Source: Struthidea cinerea
Lineage: Eukaryota; Chordata; Aves; Passeriformes; Corcoracidae
Assembly (NCBI GenBank): GCA_013397865.1
Contig: VZTI01004623.1
Location: forward strand, 739,847-803,846
Reading direction: 5' to 3'
Length of the DNA: 64,000 nt
In this document: positions 1 to 10,800 of the stretch, in pieces
How the letters are laid out: every line of letters begins with the position of its first letter
Numbering within the stretch: the stretch's first letter is position 1
Notes under the pieces: model-generated
The model's input: only the letters and a program-made list of their open reading frames with translations
Database searches by the model: none
Told to the model about the DNA's origin: nothing
Position numbers and translations under genes: made by a program

Positions 1-1726
1 ACCAATTGCACTCAGCCGTGTCTGTTGATGCAATAACTTATCCACCCCCTCCTGCCCTGCTCCGTTTCCCTCCCTCATCCCATCCTCAGCCTCCACCTTG
101 GTTTAACTTGGCCACAAAGGCCTCCTTGTGTGAGGGGTGGGATTCTCCATCCTCTGTGCTGAGTGCTGGGGTGATTCTGTGCAGCCTGATGGGCTGCCTG
201 CTCTGCTCTGCTGCCCACCCCAGACCCCACCGTGCCTGCCCAGCTCTGGCACGGCCTGCAGAGTGACGCAGGGCTGCTGGCAGAGCAGCTCCCGGCTCCC
301 TGTGATCAGCTAATTAGCTTTCTGTGCTATTATTATGTCGTCATGGTAAATCTACCCACTCCTCCGATCAGAGAGGGGAGAATGGGGGAAGCTGTAATTA
401 GAGGGAATCTCATTAGGAGCTGCTTCATCTCATCAGGCTCCCCCACACCCTCGAGTACAATTGAAGTTCATTGCCTCAGAACAGTCCACGGCAGGCAAAC
501 CAAGTGCACAGCGTGGCCCCACGTGAGGGATGGAGCTGTTCAGTTGTGCTTCTGCTTCCTGCTGCAATTACAACATGCAGGGAATCCAGAGCTCTTCCAG
601 GTTTTGCAGGTCAGTAGCTGCAGGTTGCCTGAATAGGATCAGGTGTTTAAGGGATGATGTCCCAGGGCTGATCCTACTCTTCTGCTGGCGGTAACACTGT
701 TCCCTGTCTCCATCTGAGGGAGCAGTTTGGCACCGTTGTTTTGGATGTGGGAGGAGATACTGATGGGTTGGTTACACTGCTTAACACCCACAGGACTGAG
801 CTGCACTGGGAGGTCCTGGGATGCCCTGACCTCGCCAGGCACCGTCCTGGCATGGATCCAGAACAAGCACTGCCAATAACCCACTGTGCTCCCATGCCTG
901 AACGCCCACAGCTCCACATCCGAGAACCCCTCAGGCCTTTGGATGAGAAATTCACCTCCAGGGATCTTTGCTTTCCCAGAAACTTCCTCGGTTCCTCCTG
1001 GGAAGCCTGAGTGAGGATCTGGGAGGCAGAATCCCTTTGGACATCGGCTTGGCGCCCAGGCCGTGCCCACTGCTGGCAGGGTGGGCAGGGCTGTGTACTG
1101 ATGCAAACCGATGTAAACCACACGTCTCTTTTTTATCTAAGCCCCAGGAAAACCCATTAAACCCTGCAAATGTCAACTGTGTGTTCACACTGCTGGGGAA
1201 AAAGCAAATTTGCCATCGAAATCCCAGCAGAGATTGATGGCTGTGCAAGTTCCTCAGCAGGAGGTGTGAGCAGACCCTCGCCTGCTCTGCCCTGAGGATC
1301 CCAGACCATTTTTAGGAGGTCGAGGCACCTGCAGCAGTGGCTGCAATAAAAGCAGTGCAGGTCTGTGGAAAGAGAAAGGAGATGTTTTCTTATAAATGTT
1401 CCATTTTCTTCAGAGCAGCCAGACTGGGGGCAGGTACTGACGACCAATATAAGCCTATTTCCATCACAGTGGTGTTTCGCTGAGATTTTCAGACCAGTTA
1501 CCATTGGAACAGCATTAAAATGAAATAATGGACAGCACTGACACTGACGAATCCCTCCCTTGCCATGCAAGCCTCCATCACAATAAAAGAGAAGATGGTT
1601 TCATGCAATAAAAGAGGGAATGGGAGCCTTAGGGGCTCCCAGATGGATTTTCGCACGTTCAGCTCCAGCAGATCCGTGCTGGGACAGGGGCAGGAGGTGC
1701 TGCAGGAGCCCGTGCCGGTCTCTTAC
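1..1726 (-). other. PLXNA2: Partial PLXNA2 intron (3' side of window)
   Basis: No plexin coding sequence is visible on the minus strand, and no other gene or RNA is recognisable. The stretch 300-430 is AT-richer than its flanks and contains several homeodomain-like TAATTA cores; it is listed separately as a regulatory candidate. The rest is unremarkable unique intronic DNA. Confidence 0.8.
300..430. promoter_or_regulatory. Candidate conserved non-coding element
   Basis: An AT-rich island with 'agctaattagctt', 'ctgtaattagag' and 'ctcattagg' (homeodomain-like cores) in a GC-rich intron. Function is inferred only from composition; conservation is untested. Confidence 0.25.
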
Positions 1727-1863
1727 TCGTGGAATTCGCAGGTCTGGTTTCCCAGGAGCACGGACACGCGGCTGCCGGCCCCGAGGTAGTGGCCGGAGAT
1801 GGTCACCTTGGTCCCTCCCGACTCCGGGCCGCGGCTGGGGCTCAGGAAACTCACGGCTGGAGT
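1727..1863 (-). CDS. PLXNA2: PLXNA2 exon: start of IPT4 domain (last exon in window)
   Basis: The exon is 137 bp: 45 codons from phase 0, then GA of a split codon. It encodes TPAVSFLSPSRGPESGGTKV, then TISGHYLGAGSRVSVLLGNQ, then TCEFH. SRGPESGGTKVTI is the IPT signature, GHYLGAGS is the A2-type loop, and GNQT is a sequon. The acceptor is TTTCCTCCCTGCAG and the donor is GTAAGA. The next expected exon (beginning near the family motif SEIVC) is not found between 1 and 1726, so it lies outside the window. Confidence 0.96.
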
Positions 1864-4800
1864 CTGCAGGGAGGAAAGGACAAGCTCAGGGCTCCTGCTG
1901 CAGCCAGGGAGCTGCTGTGGGGGCCTGTGACAGCAGAGAAGGACATCCCTGAGTGTGTCCAAGGCCAGGTTGGACAGGGCTTGGAGCACCGTGGGATAGT
2001 GGAAGGTGTCCCTGCCCATGGCAGGGGGTGGGACTGGGTCTTTGAGGATCCCTTCCAACCCAAACCACTCTATGATTCCATAATCGCTGTTTTGGGGGTG
2101 CAAAGCTGAACCCAAATGCTGTGGGAGCCCTGGTTTATTCCCAGGGTGGGCTCTCGATCCTGCAAGCTGGGCTTGTTGACTGGGCCACCCAAAATTGTGC
2201 AACACCAGGGGGAAACCACCAGAAAAAAATGGCAATTCCGGGATTGTCTCCTGGAGCTGAACCCCCTCCATGTGCCAGGCTCAGTTCCCCGGGGACGCAC
2301 GTGCTGTCCCCCAGCAGGACACTCACCACGAACATGTACTGCTGCGCTGACTTGGCCGTGAACTCGGGCTTGCACTCTCCGATGCACAGGAGCACTGGGC
2401 CGGAGCTGATCCCTGGAAGCGCCTGCCCCATTTCACAGACGATCCTGGAAGCAGAAATGCCGCAGGGAAGCTTTGGCAGGAGGTGCCAGCAGTGCCCTGC
2501 ACAGCTCCACACCGCCTTTATTTCTCCTTTCTCTCCCCCCTCCTCTTTAACTTTGATATCTGCCTCTTTGGAAGAAGTTAATTACTGTGTCTATTTTTAC
2601 CCCATGTAGTAATTTAAAGGGAAAAAAATCAAAATTAGACATAATTATTACAAGCTGTAAACTCCAGAGCAAAGCAGAGCACTAATGGCAATATATTAGC
2701 CAGTAGCAAAGTGAGTGCGAAGTCCTCAGAGTAACAGATGAGTTCATTAAGGGAACAGCTCACACTGCAGACTCCCAGTTAATCAAAACTGGAGAAACCT
2801 GCTGGGGGATGATAGAGACAGCCCCGGAGAGCAGCTTCTGCTGGGGGACAGGGCTGGCTGCCACAAACACACTCGTGGCGGTCACAGCACCTTGTCCCCG
2901 TGCTCCTGGCGTGGTCCAGCTCAGCCCCGTGGGCACATCCTGAGGCTGGGAAAGCTGCAGGGACAGGGAGAGCTGCTGGGGTTAACCATGGCTGATCACT
3001 GTGGATGCATAACCCCCAAATCCCAGGGCACGGGGGATGTGTGACACCAGCTGGGGACGGGATCAAGCGGATGCCAGGCGTGCCAGCAGGTTTGGGGGAG
3101 GTTTCCAGAGGGGCATCAGCTGGCAGGGCTCTCCAGATGGACCTGAAAGGGATGGATGATGCTCGATCCCACAGCAGTGCTGGAAAGATGAATCCAAGAG
3201 CATCCCTGCAGGCAGTGGGAAGCTGAGGGTGGGAGGAACCTGCCCCAGACTGCAAATCTGAGAGTGGCAGCAACTTGCCTCGGGATTGGAGACTGGAGGA
3301 TGGGTAATTTGCCTAAGGGATGAAAAGCTGAGGGTGGGAGTAACCTGCCTGAGGCAGGAGGTGCCAATTCCACCCATGATGAGGTACCCGTGGGGGTCTG
3401 ACCCCAGGAGTGGGACCAGCGAAGAGCCAGAGCAGCCTCTGCCTGCTGAGGCTGAAGGAGAAGGAAGCGCTCACTCCTCTGCCTATCACACACAAAGACA
3501 AAAAAGGCCCCAATTTGGGGAGGCAGCGTTCCAGCTGCCTTCAGCAGCATTACATTCACTGCAAATAAAATAAAATAACATAAAACAAAATAAATCACGA
3601 AGACTAAAGGAAAAAAAGAAGCTGCAGCTCGCCTGCACAGGTGATGCCGGGAGGCCCGATGAAATACACACATGCTGGTAAAGAGCTGGAACGTGCACGT
3701 CCTCATCGCTGCACATCAAAAGGGGTTGCCTAGAGAGACGCTGCCTTTGGAGAGCAGGGATTGAAGCGTCTCGGCTCCGTGCCTTCCTCTGCCACGTGCT
3801 CCGCGCTCTGCCTTTCAACCAGACATGGCCCCTGCACCTCTGCCTGTTATTGCCTCGCTTCTCCCTCATCACTCCTCCTCCTCCTGCAGACTGGCAGCGG
3901 GGAGAGGAGGCCGCTCTGAGCTTGGGGGCACGGCAAACAAAGCCTGGGAAGCGGATCCTGACACCCCACGGGCAGGAGAAGAGAGGGGAGGTTCTCCCTC
4001 CCACAAGGAAACACCAAATGCCCAACTCCGCCAGCGAAGCGGCAGCTGCAGCACGGCCCGGGCAAGGAGGGCGTGGGACGGGGCACAAGTGACCGGGTAC
4101 ACCTGGTCCCGAGTCCCGCTCAAAGCCAAATCCCCAGCAGGTACCTCGTTACAAAACGATGCATTCGGCAGAGCTGTAGGGTGCTGATTGCCGGGCTAAG
4201 TGGCCCTTTCACCAACATTAACCTAATTGCTGGCTGATAGATTGCGGGGCTGGAGCATATGGCAGAGTCATTACAGTCTTGGAATTCAGTCTGCCCACAG
4301 AACCCGTAAGAGGGTCCTTTTATCTGTATTCATCTTTAAAAGGCAGCTCTCATGCTAACGCTTGCTGTTATCTGCCCAGGGTAAATGTTTTAATGATGTT
4401 AACAAACTTTGAAAGCTCAAGAGCCGTAATTAGAGTCATGATTATAAAATCAGGGTTTCATACCATCAAAGGGGGATAATTTCATAATCTTCCATCCCTT
4501 ATTTGAAAAATAAAATATAACAAAGTCCTGCTCAGCAGAACAGCCCCAATTGCTCGCAGTGACAGGGCACTGGTGCCGTGGTTGGAGCCGTTCCTGCAGG
4601 AACACCAGGCACCCTTCATCCCGCGATCCCAGCTCCCCTGGCACTCTGCGCCCGCCCTCGCTGCTCCAGAGCACTCTGCTCAGTGCCCCTTCTGCCTTCC
4701 AGATGGGGAAAGAACCACAGGGAATGGACAAACCCCAAACCAAAGCCACCAGGTGACAGGTCCTGCACTGTGCTGGGGCTCTCGGTGGGAGCCTCCAAAT

Positions 4801-7800
4801 GCATTTCCCAGCAGAGGACAAATCCTTGCAGCTGCTCCCGAAGCTGGGGCAGGTCTGTGCTGCTGGGACCACCCGTGGGGTCTTGGCCACCTCCACACTC
4901 ACAATCCCACTGCACAGGACACCGTCCTGGTCCCCAGCAGGAGACGACACAACCCAAGGGGGGACATCACCTCTTCCCCCTGTCCCACCCAGCACAAATG
5001 AGCCCCAACACCCCCCGAGCACCTTGGCTGCCCCAGCACAGCCCCCCAGGGCAGGGGAGGAGCGGCTCTCACGCTGTGGGGTTTGCTCGCCCGCCCCCTG
5101 TTACAGGCCTATTTTCTAATTTCGGGCTGACATTTTTCTTAGTGAAACAAACGAACGGACTCCAGTGGAGGCCCCCTCGGATTAAGGGGCTGTCACCGCC
5201 TCGCCCGCCTAACAAATGGCTGCGTGCGGCCGCGGCGCCGGCGGAATGCCAAGTGGGATGGGGAGCGCGGGCAGCGCGGAGGCTCCGCGGGAGCGGCGGC
5301 AAGGTGCTCATCAGCAAAGGTGCTTAGCCAAGCAGGAAGGAAACAGAACACTTAATGAAAGCTTAAAGGGCTGCTTAACCCCCGCAGGGAGCGTCCAGCG
5401 TGTGGGAACGTGCGGGAATGTGCAGGAATCCCTTCCCATGTCCGCCTCCAGAGCCCTTCCTGCAGGTGCCCAGGTTCTGGGGGAGTTTTTGGCCTCCTGA
5501 GCGTTGGCTGGAGGCCAGGGAGGAGGCTCTGTGGGGTGCCCAGCCCCGGGGACCCGCGGTGGGGACGGGTGAGGGGTCACTCACTGCTCCGCCACGACGT
5601 AGTGCTCGGGCAGGGGCGTGCACTGCACCCCGGCCACCTGCACCCCCTGCGCGATCTCCGAGAAGTCCAGGCCCAGGTTCACGCCACGGATGGTCACCCT
5701 GGTCCCTCCTTCCGGGGGCCCCGACACCGTCAGGATCTGCAGGGAAACAGAACGCAGGGAAGCTGGGGTGACATCCCCGCCCCGCCCGCTCTTCACCCCC
5801 TCCCCTGGTTTGGAGACACTTCTGCTTGCAGTGCTGCAGCCTCCTCCTGCTGCCAAACCCAGCCAGGGCCACCCCCTCACGGCTCTTCTGGACGTCCTGG
5901 AGAAGCCCAAGGATGCTGAAATCCATCTGTGCCGTGCTCCAAGAGAGGACTCCGAGGTCCCTGAGCTGGCCAAAAGGAGTGGGCAATGCCATTCCCCAGA
6001 AATCCTTCCAGAAGGACAAACCTGGCTCCTGTCTTCTCTGTCCAGAAGAGGGTAAGTCACCTTCCAGAAGCAGCCTGGTGCCTGGGAGAACTTTACCTTC
6101 TGCCTTGGCTGTTCTCTGAATGTTAATGTCACATTTTATTAGTGACTTGGCACCTCAAATGACTTAAAAATGTTAAAGGGTGAGGTGTGTGCTTTCAAGC
6201 TGCCTGTTTATAGCCCGCCTCAGCCATAACCATCCCTGCTTCCCCGGACTTGCATTAAGGACAATCTCCTCTTCAATTAGGAGTATAAATTTCAATAATG
6301 CATAGTCACAAAATTTGGGCCCAGGACTCTCAGACAGTTATCCTGAATCTGCCACCGCTCTGCCGTTGCTCTTGGGTGAGTTTCTAATCTTCCCCGTGTT
6401 GCAGCTGTTATTAATAAATAAACACGATCCATAATAATGCAATTTAATTAATTTAATGGATAAATCTTGTTTACGCTTCTTTGTTCCACCCTTGTCTTTG
6501 GCAAAAAAACTTGAGCTCTTCAGAACCTTTCCCTGGCTGTTTCCAGATGGATGGCTGGTTTTTTCCACTCCTTAGCAGTGGGTGAGGGAGGTGGCCGAAC
6601 ACCAGTCCCACCAGGACAGCACGTGCCAGTGACCTGTCCCACAGCAGCCCTGGTGGGACATCCCTGTCCCCATCACTCCTGCGGTTCCAACTGCCCCAAG
6701 GCACCTCCAAAAAGACATCTGAGATCTTCAAGATGGAATCCCGCCACCCCTGCTAAACCAAGTTTATTGGTTTAACCACGGGGTTATTGAACCTTCCAGG
6801 GTGACTCCAGCACTTCCCTGGGCTGCCTGTTCCAACTCCACCACCTCCCTGGGCATTCTGTCCCATTTCTGGCCACACGTGCTGAGGTTATTCCAGCTCC
6901 AGGCACCCGGCAGAGCCACCAAGCCACCCCCTCCTTCCTCCACATCCTTTAATTCCCACCTCCCTCTCCCCTCCACCGCCTGACAGAGGTTTTTAATTTA
7001 TTCACCACGCACTGCCCGTTGTGCTGCTGTTGCCTGTAACTCACACCATGGCCTGTCTTGTATCATTTAGCTCTGGGAAGCTCGACGTGCCCATAAACCC
7101 GCTACAGAACCAAGCTGGATTGCGTTACACCGAGTCCTGGAGGCCTGGTAATGTTTACATCACTGGTTGGGAATCACCTGAACTTGGCACTTCACGCACT
7201 CGACAGTTACAACTGTCCTGTGGAGCTCTGGGTGATGTTAAAATGCATCTCCTGGAGCACTTACTCCGCCGGGCTCGTTGTCTCCTCACTGCTCAGAAAA
7301 AAGAAGTCACCGCTTGCCATTTCCTGACCTGAGCAGAACCAGCGGGGCCAAGCGGCCTCCCCGAACAAAGCCGAGCTGATGCTGTATTTTAAAAACGTCC
7401 TGACCTGGAAAATCCCCAATATGGAGCTCCACTCGACCTAGATTTTAGTGGCCACTAATTGAACAGTTTTGAAGTAACTGTGCCATAAAGCAGCCCCAGG
7501 GTTAGAACAGATGCATTCAATTAATTACAGCTGGAGAGATTCAGTCAAAATCGCAGAAAGAAGATAAGTCTTAAAGGTCCCGGTGCACCCAGAGCTGGGG
7601 ACCCTCCAAGCAGCATCCCCGGGCTTCTCATTGGGGTGAGGATGAGGCACCTCCAGCACAGCCAGCCCGTGCTCTGCCTTAATCCCAGCTGGGAGCTGCC
7701 CAGGCTGCAGGGCTGCCAGTCCCAATTTCTGATCTGAGACAGACAGGATTAGCAAGAAATATTCCCCAATTTCAAGAAAATCACTTCACTAGACTGGCTT

Positions 7801-10800
7801 TTCACTTAGAGCTCTGTGGAGGATGAAAAGGACCTGCAAAGGGCAGCTGAGGAAAAGCAAGGCCATTACCAGGAATTGGACATTTGCTGTTTAGGAATCT
7901 GCACCTCTGCTGGAAGTATTTCAGGTTGTTTGCTAAAATGAAGCAGCTTGGAAGTCACTGAGGTCTGAGTGGGGTGTGGGAGGCAGAATTATTCTGAGCA
8001 GGTCACCTCTCCCCACTGCAGGAGAAAAATCCCAGTCCAGCCCCTGTAGTAGTGCTGGGAAGGATTGATCAGGTGTGCAGCACCGGGTTGTTCATAAAAA
8101 GGGCTGGGTACAGGGATGGGGCGGTGGCAGGAGCTCGGGCACCCTCACACCCGTCCTTGATCAGGGAGGGGACACAGAAGCTCCAGAGCACTTCTCCTAT
8201 TGCTGCGTTTTACCTGAAACCAAGGGAGGGACCCCCAAGGCTGGAATCCAAGGGATCCCTGAGGCTGGAATCCAAGGGATCCCCGAGGTGGGATCCAAGG
8301 ATCCCAGGGGTCCAGGAGCCCCAGCCCAGTGCTAGAACCCTTCCCCTCCCCAGCCTGCAGAAGACACCGCTCCAGCAATGAGGGATGAATGTTCCCAGTG
8401 TCACGTCGTGCTGCTCGAATCATTCCGCGTTTCTGACACGAAGCAACATTTTGCCTGCAGAAGAAGCCAGTGAGGAGCCAGGGAGAGCTGGGGCTGGGGC
8501 TGGCTGGGGGCTGCTGGGGCTCTCCCTGCAGAGCTGGAGGGGAGCCACGGGCCCTGCACAGCAACCCCCGGGCATCTGTTGGGTGCGGAGAGAGCACCCA
8601 ATCAATGGCACGGCCCCCGCCCCCTCCCCGAACCTCATCCACCTTCATCCTCTTTGTGCTTTTCACCTCCTGCTCTAAGCTCTGGATCCCAGCTGATGAG
8701 CCCAGCGGGGAAGCGGCACATGAGCATTGTCATCCCGGCATGATCCCTCCTTGTCTCTGCCTCAGCTGATGGCACATTCAGAACCTAATTGTTATCTCAG
8801 CAGAGCAACTCCATTATTCAGCCTGACACTGCCCCCCCTTCAGCTGTTTGTTGCGCTGATGTTATATTAATGAGGCCTGCAAATAAATGAATAGGAGATC
8901 AGAGCGCCGCTTGTTCGCCAGAAAGCTGATTTTTATTTATTTATTGCTAGGGCCACAGACCGGCTGGAAGTTCTGAGCTGCTGAGGGGGCATTGCTGGGG
9001 AGGGCCGGGCCTCTCACTCACTGAAAGAACTGCAAATACCCCACTGCTCGTTTACTTTTAGAACTATTAAGACACAATCTCTTCTTATTTATGCATGCCC
9101 CGAAGGCACTGGCGCCTGGCAGCCAGGCCTTTGACCTCAGGCTTGTCACAAAGAGTGAACCTGGCCAGATGAAGCAAAAGGAGTGGGAAACAGCCCATAT
9201 TAAAGGCTCTTTTAGTCTGGGTAATCCAGGCTGCAATGTGAGCTCCAGCATGAGAGCAAACCCTGCTCCCCAGTCCTGTCACTGCTGGTGGCCGAGGGAC
9301 AGAGGACGTGTCACCAGTGCCAGCTCTGGACCTGCCAGGGGCAGGTCAGTCCCAGCAGGGCAGGGCATCCCCCGGCTGTACAGCTCTGCAGCACTAGGCA
9401 CTGCAAAGCGGGACCAAAATCCTGAGAAAACTCAAACGTTGGGAACGGACCCGACAGCAACGAAAGCTGCGAAGGTCTCATGGTGTCCTCCACAATCTCA
9501 CTCTGAGGGCTGAGACACAGACCTGGAGTCAAGAAATCTGTAACAGCAGAGCTCTGCTCTTTTCTCCTTGGACAGAGCCCAAAAGCATTGCTTTCAAGCT
9601 GGACAGTGATGAAACACTTGGTGGCAGTGCCCTGCCTGCAGCCAGCTGCCAGAGCCAGCCTGGCACTACACACATGCAAGTCACTTGGTGGCTGGAGCAC
9701 AGCCTTTTTCCCTTCTCTGCCCAGCTCCAGGAGGGGCAGATAAATAATTCTAAGATTTCTTCGACTTGACAACTTTCTGCATGCTTTATGGGAAGCAAAT
9801 CTCTGTAGAGGCTGTTTTGCTTCTTGTAGCACAACCCCGTGCAGCAGAACAGCACTCGGGCAAGAGAAGTTTGGGTTCTGCCCACTGGCAGGGCAAGGGG
9901 AATATCCAGGGAAGCCTTTAAGGCTCATTTTATCTCTTGGTAGGACCGCTGGGACTGGGAAAACAAAGACACCAACCAAACAGGGAAAGGACAGGCTTCC
10001 AAGCCTTTTTAATGCTCTCCCATCTCTGCACAACCAGCCCCAGCACCTCCCCTGCCCCTCAGCAGCTCCACCCTGCCTGCACAAGAGAGGTACAACACTG
10101 CTGGCCAGGTCTCAGGCAGAAACACCAAAAATATATACCAAATAGATACCAAAATGCTGACCCTCCTCAGCAACATCATCCTCCAGTCAGCCCCAGCCAG
10201 CCCCGGCACAGCAGCAGCCTCTGTGCTTCCTCCTCTCCTCTATGAAAAGGAGGTTGATGCCTCCCTCCCCCGGGATCTGAGCCAGTTTAGTTAAACCAGT
10301 GTAGAAACTAATTTAATTTAAGAGGAAACTTCCACACTCGCTTGGGTTCTGATTCAGCTAGCAGATTTTGGGTGCTGAGCGGCCCTGCCACGAGCGTTGG
10401 CGTAACAGACAACTCTGATTCAACTCTGTTACACCTTTTGCAGCGGGGTGCACACCCAGGGCAAGGGAAGCTTTTTTGGGGGATTTAATTAACTGAGAAA
10501 CCCAAACCTTCCTTCATTCCCACCTGATAGGAGTGTCACTCCTCATAGCAGAGTTAACAGAGCGAGTGCAGTTGCACTGGTGAAAATGCTCCTGGGACAC
10601 ATTTTGCATCCCTCAGTGGGCTGAACAGAAATATCAGAAGCATCAACTCCAGACTAATTAGCTCCCTGGTTTAATTAGCATTCCCGCAGCAGTCCGTGGC
10701 GGTCACCCCGGCGCGGGTGGCACGGCTGGCGAGCGCCAGCTGCCCGTGGGGCAGTGGCTGCACACCTGGCCACGTGCCAGCGGCTTCCCAGAAAGCACTG

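Larger units (their letters stand above)
2445..5584 (-). other. PLXNA2: PLXNA2 intron, 3.1 kb
   Basis: It contains a degenerate ~35-bp minisatellite (3223-3362), an AT-rich candidate regulatory island (4150-4520) and a short CpG-rich patch (5205-5310). I see no extra exon or other gene. Confidence 0.85.

Noticed and set aside
4578..5327. 249-codon plus-strand open frame
   Set aside because: No homology recognised; Pro/Ser-rich composition typical of chance frames in GC-rich introns.
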